This document shows positions 1-8,365 of a stretch of DNA of 64,000 nt, in pieces; the first letter of the stretch is position 1, and each line of letters starts with the position of its first letter. Made by a program: the position numbers and the translations under genes. Source of the stretch: CAZTAR01 sp043813895 (GTDB lineage Bacteria; Planctomycetota; Phycisphaerae; UBA1845; UTPLA1); contig JBDRKQ010000020.1 in NCBI GenBank assembly GCA_043813895.1, forward strand, positions 3,523 to 67,522, read 5' to 3'. A model generated the notes under the pieces. It searched no databases and was not told the DNA's origin. It saw only the letters and a list, made by a program, of their open reading frames with translations.

Positions 1-827
1 TCCTCTGTTGCCCGTGGTAGATGGATGATGGTGACATGGTCGATTCCGAGGACCATGGCAGTTGATATCTTCATCGACCGGATGATCGGGCGGCCGACGT
101 CGAAGGGCACGCCGGAGATCTCCTGCCGGCCGGCGATTCGGTTGATCTCGACGGAGAGGTCCTTGAATGAGACGAGCCCTGCATCTGCTTTGTCGATTTG
201 CAGCTCAATGGCGAGGCCTTCATTGATGTCGTTGGAGTATTCGACGACGAGGCAGCCGTCATCTTGTCGGACCATGTAGGGAACCGTCGTGCCGATGGTA
301 ACGCCGGCTTTCCGGCCGACCTCCGCGAGGATCCTGGGCGCGGCCAGAACCTCCCAGGCCGCGGACTTGCCGGCGTGCGAATCGGTTTCGTCGATCGCTT
401 CGAAAAACCTGTCCTTTGTCAGTCGCAGGACGGTCTGGCCGAGTTTCAGGGTGGCGTCGTCGGTGACGCTGATGACCGTGACGCCGGGGTCGTTCGCGTT
501 TCCAGAGGGGGATGCGGAGATCGTGATCGTTGAGTCGCCTGGTTTCTTCTCCCCGGCGGACGTGCTCGCGCGTGCGGGATCGGATGCGCCGAGGCGGACT
601 TCATCCGGTCGATGGTTGATCGTCATTTGTGAGCCGCGCAGGGACATTTCGATGAGTGGCTCGTTGAGCTGGACTAGGCGGATGTCGACCATGACTTGGC
701 CGGGCTGGTTCAGTGCAGTTGCCTGTCCGGCCGTATGGGTCGCAGTTTCGGAGTTGGCGGCGGCGGGCGCGACGAGCGCGGCCAGGAGCACGGAAACCAG
801 TGTGCAGGTGACGGTGCTGCGGTTCAT
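1..827 (-). CDS. Secretin-like secreted protein, C-terminus cut by window edge
   Basis: The reading frame is open from an ATG at 827 to the window edge, giving 275 visible residues. The first 24 residues form a clear signal peptide (basic n-region, hydrophobic core, APAAA), so the product is exported. The middle and end carry a pattern known from the C-terminal domain of type II/III secretins and planctomycete secretin-like proteins: a phrase VLAAPRILAEVG, then a VTIGTTVPYMV segment, then alternating strands. The secretin assignment is inferred from that pattern only; no ring-forming role can be claimed from a fragment. It lies downstream of an ECF sigma/anti-sigma pair on the same strand (57 bp from the anti-sigma gene) and may belong to its transcription unit. 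Confidence 0.6.
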   Translation of the reverse strand, partial: MNRSTVTCTLVSVLLAALVAPAAANSETATHTAGQATALNQPGQVMVDIRLVQLNEPLIEMSLRGSQMTINHRPDEVRLGASDPARASTSAGEKKPGDSTITISASPSGNANDPGVTVISVTDDATLKLGQTVLRLTKDRFFEAIDETDSHAGKSAAWEVLAAPRILAEVGRKAGVTIGTTVPYMVRQDDGCLVVEYSNDINEGLAIELQIDKADAGLVSFKDLSVEINRIAGRQEISGVPFDVGRPIIRSMKISTAMVLGIDHVTIIHLPRATE

Positions 828-884
828 GGCGATTGTCGTCCTTTCTGGTTAGATGATGCGCGGGTGCGTTTCCTGGAGAGTTCG

Positions 885-1268
885 CTAGTTAGTGTTGATC
901 GGTTGCCAGTTCGCGATGCTGGTTCTGTAGGCCGATCGATGGCGGCGACCGAACAGGGGGCGGTCGATACTGACGAAGGCCGTCAAGTCTTTGGCTTGTT
1001 CGTTCTTGTCCGCGGCGTTGGGCATCGGCGGCGGCCGGTGATCGCTTAGACCGTCGCGGAGCCGCGCGGCGGACCATGTGATCAGGCAGACGGCGAGGCA
1101 GGCGGCGGCGGCCTGCCAGGCGGGGATGGTGCGCGACCACCAGCGGCGACGTTGTCGGCCGCCGTCCGCGGCGCGGATGGCGTCGGAAATGCGTCGGCGG
1201 TCGTCGTCCGGCATGGTACGCGTGGGGGTCTCGGCAAGCAGGTTTTCGATGTCGTCGTTAGCAGACAT
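885..1268 (-). CDS. Putative membrane anti-sigma factor
   Basis: This 127-residue protein has a short charged cytoplasmic part (residues 1-45, with an RRR stretch) and one hydrophobic segment (about residues 50-66, AWQAAAACLAVCLITWSAA), followed by a polar outer part. Its start overlaps the end of the ECF sigma gene by 11 bp, the usual coupling of a sigma factor with its antagonist. The N-terminal motif of ZAS-type anti-sigma factors (HxxxCxxC) is not visible. The role is therefore inferred from size, topology and position, not from sequence family. It probably holds the sigma factor inactive at the membrane until an envelope signal arrives. Confidence 0.6.
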   Translation of the reverse strand: MSANDDIENLLAETPTRTMPDDDRRRISDAIRAADGGRQRRRWWSRTIPAWQAAAACLAVCLITWSAARLRDGLSDHRPPPMPNAADKNEQAKDLTAFVSIDRPLFGRRHRSAYRTSIANWQPINTN

Positions 1269-1788
1269 GCTTCAACTCCCTGATGTAAATGGCCCGGAGT
1301 TCATCGAGTCCCCGGGCGTAGGTGCTCGTCACGGTGCCGATCGGCCGGTCGAGGATGGTGGCGATGTCGCGGAACGTCAAATTGGCGTAGATCTTCAAGA
1401 CAATCACCTCTCGTCGGTCGGACGGCAGGCACTCAAGGGCCTGTTTGACCCGATCGGCGGACGCTCGCCTGGCCGGGTCCGTCAGGTTAGTGTCTATGAA
1501 TGCCGCCGCGCCGCAGGCGGCGAGGTCGTCGACGCCCGTGTGCGTTGGTCTCGTGCGGGCCGCGCGGCGACGGTCGATGGCCAGGTTTCGCAGGCACCGC
1601 ATGACGAACGGAACTTCGTCGCGAACCGTCCGGGCCTGCTCGACCAGGCGAACGAGAACGTCCTGGATCAGGTCCCGCGCGTCGTCCATGTTGCCGGTCA
1701 GGGCGAGGGCGTACGCGGTGAGACGGGGGTGGTTCTCGTCGAGGAAGTCCGCCCACCGGCTGCCGCGTGTTCTGTCGTGTCGGCTCAA
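1258..1788 (-). CDS. ECF RNA polymerase sigma factor
   Basis: The product is 176 residues, normal for ECF sigma factors. Region 2 is seen in LTGNMDDARDLIQDVLVRL (about residues 31-49, the DA-D-QDVF-like -10 recognition helix). Region 4 is seen near residues 120-165: LPSDRREVIVLKIYANLTF followed by IATILDRPIGTVTSTYARGL, the helix-turn-helix that reads the -35 element. The start is a TTG preceded by GGAG at about 7 nt spacing; no better ATG lies upstream in frame. It overlaps the anti-sigma gene. The regulon is unknown, but the adjacent secretin-like and TolC-like genes make envelope functions plausible. Confidence 0.85.
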   Translation of the reverse strand: MSRHDRTRGSRWADFLDENHPRLTAYALALTGNMDDARDLIQDVLVRLVEQARTVRDEVPFVMRCLRNLAIDRRRAARTRPTHTGVDDLAACGAAAFIDTNLTDPARRASADRVKQALECLPSDRREVIVLKIYANLTFRDIATILDRPIGTVTSTYARGLDELRAIYIRELKHVC

Positions 1789-2274
1789 GCGGCGTCTCCG
1801 TTTGGTATCGGCTGTTCATTCTACAAGACGGACAGGCGTGTGCCGTTTATGCGGCGAGAGTTGCTGGTTTCTTCTTCGAGGTGGCTGAGTGGGGAACAAG
1901 GCGGACCGGGCCGAGGACGGCCCTGAAGACCTGAGTACTGGGTCTCCGCGTCGCGCTGATCGATGCGCTCTCTCAGCTCCGCGACCGCCTTATCGGTGAA
2001 CGTGAACTTGACGATCGATTTCGGCGTGACTCTCTCGTCGGTCAGGGCTGCAACGGGGCGACGCCCTGGACAAGATCACACCACTCACTATACTCGCGAG
2101 CGACGACGTGAAGGTCTTCCCGGAAAGTCGCTGCCTGAGAGGTGACTTCAACGTGGGGCGGGGTACTCCGATTCGAGCCAGGGCCGCGAGGTGCGACCGG
2201 CTGAGAAGGCAAGGATGCCTGCCCACTTCGAGCGGGGAGTCGGTGCGGGTACATCCGGACGACAGCTTTGCACG
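1789..2274. other. Intergenic region between divergent genes
   Basis: About 490 bp lie between the minus-strand sigma gene and the plus-strand TolC-like gene. No frame here has the composition or a recognisable domain of a real protein. Promoters for both directions must lie here, but I cannot point to a convincing pair of boxes. Confidence 0.4.
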
Positions 2275-3927
2275 ATGCCCGGTGGAATGCGACTCAGACG
2301 ACCAGAGACTGTACCAGACGCTTGCCGGAGGATTGCTCTGGTTGCCGTGATCCGATCGGCGGCTGCGCTGTTGCTCACCGCGATGGCGGGCATCGTACCG
2401 GGCTCGAGCTGCAGCCAGGTGACGCCGTCGCAGAAACTCCGCGAAGACGTCCACCTGCCGCGGCCCACGGCCGTGAAGACGCCTTCGCAGTCGGTTCGAC
2501 TGGGCAACGAGGGCGCGGTTGAGAGGTACGTCCTCACACCCGCGTCGCTTATCCCGATCGCCTTCAACCGGCAGCCGGATATCAAGTCGAGCTACCAGAG
2601 GTTCAAGTCCGAAGAAGGTCGATATGATTTCTTCTACACGTCGCGGGACTCACTGACGCCGCAGCTCAGCGTTTCCAACACCTGGGACGAGGACGAGTGG
2701 CAGGACGAAGACAGACGGCGGATTGTGGATCGCAGCCGCGACCACACGACGCGATTGGGGATTGAGAAGCGGTTCTTCGACACGACCAGCATGGACATGG
2801 GGGTTGGTTATCGGGTCACGGAGGAGAACCAGGGCTACGGCGATCAGCCGTTCGTTTCCGCCAATCTCCGTTACCCCCTGTGGGGCTCGCGAGAACGTCT
2901 GGAGCGCACCAGCGAGGAGATCTTCCGGCGCAATGAACTGAACGACACGCAACTGACGTTCATCCAGACGGTGCGCCAGCGTCTGGACCAGGCGCTGATT
3001 CGCTACTACGACTCGGTTTTCCAGATTCGACTTCGCGCGAACGCAAGGGGATGGCAGAAGGACCTGGAGGCCCTGTTGCCGATTCTGGAGCAGGCCAAGT
3101 GTCGGGATGTGGAAACAGACCGGGGGCGGCTGGAAGCCGAAATCGCGAGCGTCCGAGCCCAGGATCTCGACTTCACCAGTCAGGCTGAAGTCCAGCTGGC
3201 GCGGCTCAAGTCGGATTGCGGGCTGCCGTTCAACACCGAAGTCGAACTCGCTGAAGAGGAGTTTGACCCTTTTCTTGGAATGACGCACCACGAACTTCTC
3301 CGACAGGGTATCGAGACCGACCCCGAAATCGCGACACTCAAGAACGCGATGAAGAACGCGCAGGTCCAGCTCGACCTTGCGCGGCGCGGCAAGTGGGACG
3401 TCTCCCTTTTGGCCAACGGAGTCACCGATCTCGAGGGCCGCGGCACGGACCGAGATCAGTCCGACTGGTCCGTTTCTCTCGGCATGGAGGTTAGCGCGGT
3501 GGACGACCGCGTGACGAGCAGCCTGATCCGCCAAGCCAGCGCGGACATCGAGCGATTTAGTGAGGCGATCGCGGCCAGAGAGAACGCCATCTATGTGAAC
3601 ACGCTCGAACCGCTCGTACGCAACCGTTCTCTTGCGAAGAGCAACGACAAACTTCGTGAGGGCCTGCGCAAGTACGAGCAGGACTTCAAGAGTGGCATCG
3701 ACGAGTACGTCGCGGGTACGCTGAATCTCGACGACCTGATCACTCGGCGGCGCAAGATCTTCGAACAACAAGAGGTGATCGCCCGGCAGTCCTTCTATAT
3801 GGGCGTGAACACGTCTTCGCTTTGCGCCGCGACCGGCAAGTTCTTCGAGTTGCTCAACGGGAAGGAGCAGTCTGACTCGGCGCCGTCTGCCAAGGCCTTG
3901 AGGTCGCCGGCGTCGGCCGGAACGTGA
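2275..3927 (+). CDS. TolC-family outer-membrane efflux protein (possible lipoprotein)
   Basis: The mature part (about 500 residues) has the features of TolC/OEP proteins: two related halves rich in long amphipathic helices, with phrases such as RLDQALIRYYDSVFQIRL in the first half and RRGKWDVSLLANGVTDLEG, a periplasmic-entry strand pattern, in the second. Such proteins form the outer-membrane channel of tripartite exporters. The N-terminus has a hydrophobic stretch ending VPGSSC, which could be a lipobox. The start is uncertain. ATG 2275 and 2287 give long n-regions, GTG 2347 gives the neatest signal peptide (a GGAGG lies 15 nt upstream), and the frame is open back to 2191. No membrane fusion protein or pump gene is adjacent in the window. 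Confidence 0.7.
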   Translation: MPGGMRLRRPETVPDACRRIALVAVIRSAAALLLTAMAGIVPGSSCSQVTPSQKLREDVHLPRPTAVKTPSQSVRLGNEGAVERYVLTPASLIPIAFNRQPDIKSSYQRFKSEEGRYDFFYTSRDSLTPQLSVSNTWDEDEWQDEDRRRIVDRSRDHTTRLGIEKRFFDTTSMDMGVGYRVTEENQGYGDQPFVSANLRYPLWGSRERLERTSEEIFRRNELNDTQLTFIQTVRQRLDQALIRYYDSVFQIRLRANARGWQKDLEALLPILEQAKCRDVETDRGRLEAEIASVRAQDLDFTSQAEVQLARLKSDCGLPFNTEVELAEEEFDPFLGMTHHELLRQGIETDPEIATLKNAMKNAQVQLDLARRGKWDVSLLANGVTDLEGRGTDRDQSDWSVSLGMEVSAVDDRVTSSLIRQASADIERFSEAIAARENAIYVNTLEPLVRNRSLAKSNDKLREGLRKYEQDFKSGIDEYVAGTLNLDDLITRRRKIFEQQEVIARQSFYMGVNTSSLCAATGKFFELLNGKEQSDSAPSAKALRSPASAGT

Positions 3928-4013
3928 TAGGCGTCTGTCTTCGGTCCGCGTCTATTCGCAGCCAGTGGCAGCGTGAGTAGAGATGCGATAGAAGGCTTCG
4001 TTCCCCTCGCGCG

Positions 4014-4376
4014 TTATGTCTGGAGGTTTGGCAGCGCGTCCACGAGCGCCGCAGCGGCATCTGCCGCAGAGCCGTTTCGGGCAGTGTCGTGCCGCCCGTC
4101 GCGATACTCCTTGAAGCTCGGCCGCCCCAGGTTGGCGTGGCTCGGCGATCGTTTCGCGGCGAGGCCGAGGGCGCGAGTTGGCCTGAATGCAGCCAGGGCG
4201 GCGCAGTCGCCGTGCCACTTGCAGTGCGTGCTGTGGCACGCCTCTTCCGACCTGCCGAAGCAGGGCTGGAACCCTTCCCGCTTTTGTGATTGGTGGATCA
4301 GGTCGATGTTGGGCATGTGCCCCGTTTCGATAGCGCGGCGGATCGCCCGGTCGCGCGCGGCCATATGATCGAGCAT
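4014..4376 (-). CDS. Small Cys/His-containing protein of unknown function
   Basis: A 120-residue frame starts at an ATG. It contains PCFGRSEEACHSTHCKWHGDC (residues about 38-58), a cluster of four cysteines and three histidines that could bind a metal. The N-terminal half is rich in charged residues and reads like a folded protein; the C-terminal half is low in complexity. A competing frame (3952-4407, same strand) has poor composition and was not chosen. I do not recognise the family. The downstream 60 bp to the TolC gene are convergent. Confidence 0.4.
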   Translation of the reverse strand: MLDHMAARDRAIRRAIETGHMPNIDLIHQSQKREGFQPCFGRSEEACHSTHCKWHGDCAALAAFRPTRALGLAAKRSPSHANLGRPSFKEYRDGRHDTARNGSAADAAAALVDALPNLQT

Positions 4377-4648
4377 GGTCGGACCCTCTCCTCTCTGATT
4401 CGACCAAGTTAGCCAGCGATCATCGACCCAAAGGATCGCCTGGTCCCATTGTGTCGGTTTTCAACAATGGCAGGTTGAGCAAGAAACACCAAAGAGGAGA
4501 ATCGCGGGGCGGTTCTCTTGGCCGACGCTCGTCCGCCGTGTCGAGGCGCACGAATGTTCGCGCCGCGCAAGATTACTCATGACTGGAGCGCTGCTGGCTT
4601 CAGCCCGCGTGGTTGCTCTTGGCGCGACGAGACTTGTTTCTTCGGACG

Positions 4649-4679
4649 GCCGCGCGGACTGAAGTCCGCGGCTCCTCGA
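4649..4679 (+). repeat. 31-bp dispersed palindromic repeat, copy 1
   Basis: A 31-bp sequence with the palindromic core GCGGACTGAAGTCCGC. An exact copy lies in opposite orientation at 46488-46518. It sits in the 367-bp gap 4377-4743 downstream of nuoC, which otherwise holds GC-rich filler and a second small inverted repeat around 4695-4712 (GGTGCGCC and its complement). Confidence 0.75.
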
Positions 4680-4743
4680 CTGCGGAGAAGCAAGGTGCGC
4701 CAAGACGCACCCTACCTGAGTAAGCCCGGTATTGTGCGCTGGA

Positions 4744-5271
4744 TCAGGCGCTGTCGCGTTTGACGACCTCGAAGTTCTGTCGCTCCCCTTTGCCGTGAAG
4801 GGGATAATCCTTGCGGAGGGGGTGGGCCTCGAATCCGTCCCAGGTGAGGATGCGGCGTAAGTCCGGATGACCCTCGAAGACGACGCCGAACATGTCGTAG
4901 GCCTCTCGCTCCATCCAGTTCGCCGCCTGCCACAAGGAAACGACCGATGGCAGCTTCGGCTCAGGGTCGTTGACGAAGCACTTGACCCACAAGCGGTGAT
5001 TGAATGTCGTTGAGAGAAGTGAATACACGACGCCGTACCGATCTCGGGCGTCCGGGAAGTCCAGATAATCCACGCAGGCCAGGTCGGAGAGCTGGTCGAA
5101 CCTCGTACGTCCGTCATCCCGCAGGAAGCTCAGCACGGCGCGCAGGTTCTCCGGCTCGATCCGGATGAAGTGCTGAGCCGGTTGGCCGTCATCGAGCAGC
5201 GGCTTCGGCTCAACGGGTAGGTCCGGAAACCGTGCTCGCAACGCCGCGACGATCTCATCGACTGATGCCAT
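4744..5271 (-). CDS. nuoC: NADH-quinone oxidoreductase subunit C
   Basis: This 175-residue protein is the 30-kDa peripheral-arm subunit of respiratory complex I, which links the Fe-S chain to the quinone-reducing part. The family signature is clear in the second half: ANWMEREAYDMFGVVFEGHP followed by DLRRILTWDGFEAHPLRKDYP. The N-terminal third matches the usual alpha/beta domain. It starts 2 bp after the nuoB stop codon, so both are translated from one mRNA. It is not fused to NuoD, and no nuoD follows: the run ends here, next to a 367-bp repeat-bearing gap. Confidence 0.95.
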   Translation of the reverse strand: MASVDEIVAALRARFPDLPVEPKPLLDDGQPAQHFIRIEPENLRAVLSFLRDDGRTRFDQLSDLACVDYLDFPDARDRYGVVYSLLSTTFNHRLWVKCFVNDPEPKLPSVVSLWQAANWMEREAYDMFGVVFEGHPDLRRILTWDGFEAHPLRKDYPLHGKGERQNFEVVKRDSA

Positions 5272-5273
5272 GA

Positions 5274-5879
5274 CTACTCCGATCCTCCTCTGGCGGCGGG
5301 CCGCGCGGTCCCGGTTTGAGGCTGAGCGACTAGCCGCAAACCCTTGCCACGCTCCCTGCTCGGTTTGATGCCTTCCTCGTCAACAATCCGCTGGATGGCC
5401 ATGACGCCCTCGAGCAGCGTTTCCGGCCGTGGCGGACAGCCGGGCACATACACGTCCACGGGGAGAAACTGGTCTATGCCCTGCACGACGGCATACGTAT
5501 TGAAAACCCCGCCGGACGACGCGCAAGCCCCCATCGAGATCACCCACTTCGGCTCGGTCATCTGCTTGTAGATCCGCTGGAGGACCGGCATCATCTTGAT
5601 CGCCACACGGCCCGCGCAGATCAGCACGTCGCTCTGGCGCGGGCTAAACCGCATGGCCTCGGCGCCGAATCGCGCGATGTCGAAGCGGCTGGCGCCCGTC
5701 GCCATCAGCTCGATTCCGCAGCAGGCGGTGGCGAACGGCAATGGCCAAAGCGAATACCGGCGAGGCCAGTTGACGCCGCGTTTTCGGATGAAGTTGACGA
5801 TGCCATCCAGACGGGTGGTCAGGTAGTCATCGTGTGTGGTCGTATGCGGCTGATGAACGTACTTGTCCATGTTCAGCAT
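5274..5879 (-). CDS. nuoB: NADH-quinone oxidoreductase subunit B
   Basis: The 201-residue product is the complex I subunit that carries the terminal cluster N2 and hands electrons to quinone. The cluster ligands are visible: the tandem pair Cys53-Cys54 in ATACCGIELM, Cys119 in SMGACASSGG, and Cys148 in VPGCPPRPE. ATG at 5879 is followed by a second in-frame ATG three codons later, which may be the true start. The C-terminal 25 residues extend past the conserved core and are polar. The gene is separated from nuoA by 133 bp that are mostly a perfect inverted repeat, and from nuoC by 2 bp. Confidence 0.96.
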   Translation of the reverse strand: MLNMDKYVHQPHTTTHDDYLTTRLDGIVNFIRKRGVNWPRRYSLWPLPFATACCGIELMATGASRFDIARFGAEAMRFSPRQSDVLICAGRVAIKMMPVLQRIYKQMTEPKWVISMGACASSGGVFNTYAVVQGIDQFLPVDVYVPGCPPRPETLLEGVMAIQRIVDEEGIKPSRERGKGLRLVAQPQTGTARPAARGGSE

Positions 5880-5928
5880 CCCGAGGGCATAATTCCGGCA
5901 AATCGCGTTTGCGTTTGTCCCTTTTGGG

Positions 5929-6005
5929 GGGTGCCACTGGCGGCTTGTCCGCCAGTGCGTCGTTCACTTGTGCGGGCACTGGCGGACAAGCCGCCAGTGG
6001 CACCC
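5929..6005 (+). repeat. Perfect 30-bp inverted repeat inside the nuo operon
   Basis: Arms 5929-5958 and 5976-6005 are exact reverse complements with a 17-nt loop. Each arm also contains a smaller palindrome, GGCGGCTTGTCCGCC. It fills most of the nuoA-nuoB gap, so any nuo transcript would carry a 30-bp hairpin. Related arms occur at 15177-15206, 21532-21604 (both arms) and 57872-57901. Confidence 0.9.
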
Positions 6006-6012
6006 GATCGCG

Positions 6013-6462
6013 TCAGTCGTATCGCAGAATACCCTTGCCCCAATCGTAAGCAAACCCAATCAACAACAGCAGGAAGAAGATCGCCATCGCGAAGAACAGG
6101 AAGGCGACATCCCCGCCTGCCAGCGACGCCGCCGCACCGCCCGCATCCGCCTTGCTCCTGGCGTCGAAGTACACGACGGCCCAGGGGTACATGAAGATCA
6201 ACTCCACGTCGAACAGCAGAAACAGCATCGCGACGAGGTAGAAACGAACGTTGAACCGCCGCCTCGCGTCGCCAATCACCTCGACGCCGGATTCGTAGGT
6301 ACCCTCCTTCACGTCCCCGTGGCGTTTGGCCTTCGGCATGACATGGGTCACGACGAGGATCGCTGCCGATACCACGATCGCCAGAACAATCAGGACGAAG
6401 ATCGGTCCGTAGCCCAGGTCGGCCGCGCTGGCCAGGACGCCACTGTGCATCGACTCTGACAT
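6013..6462 (-). CDS. nuoA: NADH-quinone oxidoreductase subunit A
   Basis: This 149-residue membrane subunit of complex I lies at the joint between the peripheral and membrane arms. Three transmembrane segments are visible (about residues 20-42, 73-96 and 118-140). The family hallmarks are the YESG motif after the first segment and the FYLVAMLFLLFDVE motif of the second, with the conserved acidic pair. It is the first gene of the nuoA-B-C run. The long loop before the third segment (KADAGGAAASLAGGD) is alanine/glycine-rich and somewhat longer than usual. Confidence 0.95.
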   Translation of the reverse strand: MSESMHSGVLASAADLGYGPIFVLIVLAIVVSAAILVVTHVMPKAKRHGDVKEGTYESGVEVIGDARRRFNVRFYLVAMLFLLFDVELIFMYPWAVVYFDARSKADAGGAAASLAGGDVAFLFFAMAIFFLLLLIGFAYDWGKGILRYD

Positions 6463-6496
6463 GCCGCAATCCTCTGGTGGTTACCAAAGCCTTGGG

Positions 6497-6593
6497 AGCC
6501 CGTGGCAAAACTGTGGCACCGGCGCCAAAGCCGGTGGTTTTCACGGTCGAGAACGGCATTTGCGAACCGCTCTTTCCCCTTTCACCACGGGCT
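6497..6593 (+). repeat. 97-bp MITE-like element, copy 1
   Basis: The element begins AGCCCGTGG and ends CCACGGGCT, a perfect 9-bp terminal inverted repeat. A diverged copy of exactly the same length lies at 58807-58903 in the opposite orientation. The core carries a GGCGCC-centred palindrome. No coding potential. Confidence 0.7.
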
Positions 6594-6835
6594 GTTAGCA
6601 GCTCATTCTCGGCTTCTTGGTGGAGATTGCAAGGGGGGGGAGGAGATCGGAGTGGGCCATGGGGCCTCGCGACGGAGAAGCGGGGGCGTTTTCAGTGCCG
6701 GAACCGGATCAGAGCCGCGACCGTAAGGGAGTCGGTCACCATCCACATGAGAGAACCGCCTCGATGAACGCTAACCGCTTGCTGATGCGCGCGGCTCTGA
6801 TCCTGGCGGTGGAATTACAGCCTCGTCGCGGGTCC
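6594..6835. other. Intergenic region with a dispersed 27-bp repeat
   Basis: Within this gap, 6710-6736 is a copy (minus orientation) of a 27-bp repeat containing CCCTTACGGTCGCGGCTCTG. Related copies lie at 23423-23448 and 30016-30042. Nothing else recognisable is present. Confidence 0.6.
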
Positions 6836-8365
6836 CTACATCTGCCGATCCAGTCGGCGGTATTGGATCGCCTCAGAAAGGTGCTGGACCGCGATGGCCG
6901 GGGCGCCTTCGATGTCCGCGATGGTGAGGGCGAGGCGGAGGACCTTGTCGTGGGCTCGGGCGGAGAGGCCCAGTTCCGTCATTGCCTGCTTGAGCAACTG
7001 CTCGCACGGGGCATCGAGAGGGCAGTGCTTGCGAACCAGGCGCGGGCCCATGCGTCCGTTGAGCGTATTGCCGATTTCCGCGAACCGCTCGCGCTGTCGT
7101 GTCCGGGCCGTGATAACACGCTCGCGGAGCGTCGCCGAATCCGTGCCTGGCTTCTGTCGCCGGAGGTCGTCAAACGGGACGGCCGGCACGTCGATGTGGA
7201 TGTCGATCCGATCGATGAGCGGCCCGCTGATCCGGGCGAGATATCGCTCGATCTGCGGCGGGCTGCACTTGCACGGGCGCCTGGGGTCGGCGAAGTAGCC
7301 GCACGGGCAGGGGTTCATCGCGGCGACGAGCATGAACTCGGCAGGAAAGCAGACAGCGCTGTGCGAACGGGCAATCGTGACCGAGCCGTCTTCGAGCGGC
7401 TGGCGGAGCGTCTCCAGGATGCCGCGTTGAAACTCGGGGAACTCGTCGAGAAACAACACGCCGTGATGAGCGAGTGAGACTTCCCCGGCCTGGGGGATGG
7501 ACCCGCCGCCGACCAGCGCCGGGGCACTGGCGGAATGGTGCGGCGCCCGAACGGGCCGCGTGGCCATCAGCGACGCGCCGGGAGGGAGCTTGCCCGCTGC
7601 CGACCACACGCGCGTCGTCTCCAGCGATTCGCTGAGTGTCAGCCGCGGTAGAATCGTCGGCAGGCATTTGGCGAGGAGCGTTTTGCCAGAGCCCGGCGGG
7701 CCGGTCATGAGGATGTTGTGTCCGCCGGCGGCGGCGATGGACATCGCGCGCTTGCTGAACTCCTGCCCGCGAACGTCCGCGAAATCGATGTCGTATGCGG
7801 AAGCCTGGGAGAAGGTCTCGTCGAGGTCAATGACGATCGGCTCCAGCGGGAGTTGCTCGGTCAGAAACCCGACCGCGTCCGTGAGCGAGCCAATGGCGAT
7901 GACCTCGAGTCCATCAACGACTGCGGCCTCGTTGGCGTTTTCGCGTGGGACCAGGATGCCGCGGTAGTCCCTGCTCTTGGCGAGCATGGCCATGGACAGC
8001 GCGCCCTTGATCGGACGGACACGGCCGTCGAGCGCCAACTCTCCGGTGACCATGTACCGCTCGATGTCGGGGGGCGTCTCGCCATCGGCGGCGAAGAGCA
8101 TGCCCAGCGCGATCGGTAGGTCGAGCGCCGGCCCTTCCTTGCGGATGTCGGCAGGGGCGAGGTTGATGACGGTCCGCATCTTGGGCGTCGCGTAACCGCA
8201 GTTGGTGATCGCCGTGCGAATCCGTTCGAGACTCTCCTTCACCGCGGCGTCAGGCAGCCCGACGATCACGGGTGTGGAGAATCCGCGGGAGGCGACGTTT
8301 ACTTCGACCTCGCACGGCACCGCCTCGATGCCCACGAGCGTGACGCTCTGTAACCTGGATAACAT
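6836..8365 (-). CDS. comM: YifB/ComM family Mg-chelatase-like AAA+ ATPase
   Basis: The 509-residue length fits the family. The N-terminal third is the Lon-protease-like (S16 fold) domain; the middle is the AAA+ Mg-chelatase domain with Walker A GPPGSGKT, Walker B GVLFLDEF, and the family motif AAMNPCPCGYF; the end is the C-terminal chelatase helical domain. In bacteria studied so far ComM is a hexameric helicase that drives branch migration when taken-up DNA recombines with the chromosome. The gene stands alone here, with repeat-bearing DNA downstream and a divergent aminopeptidase gene upstream. Confidence 0.93.
   Translation of the reverse strand: MLSRLQSVTLVGIEAVPCEVEVNVASRGFSTPVIVGLPDAAVKESLERIRTAITNCGYATPKMRTVINLAPADIRKEGPALDLPIALGMLFAADGETPPDIERYMVTGELALDGRVRPIKGALSMAMLAKSRDYRGILVPRENANEAAVVDGLEVIAIGSLTDAVGFLTEQLPLEPIVIDLDETFSQASAYDIDFADVRGQEFSKRAMSIAAAGGHNILMTGPPGSGKTLLAKCLPTILPRLTLSESLETTRVWSAAGKLPPGASLMATRPVRAPHHSASAPALVGGGSIPQAGEVSLAHHGVLFLDEFPEFQRGILETLRQPLEDGSVTIARSHSAVCFPAEFMLVAAMNPCPCGYFADPRRPCKCSPPQIERYLARISGPLIDRIDIHIDVPAVPFDDLRRQKPGTDSATLRERVITARTRQRERFAEIGNTLNGRMGPRLVRKHCPLDAPCEQLLKQAMTELGLSARAHDKVLRLALTIADIEGAPAIAVQHLSEAIQYRRLDRQM

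Noticed and set aside
2650..3771. 373-residue minus-strand frame opposite the TolC-like gene
   Set aside because: No family features, and the TolC-like frame fits the region better. The chance of long antisense frames is high at this GC content.
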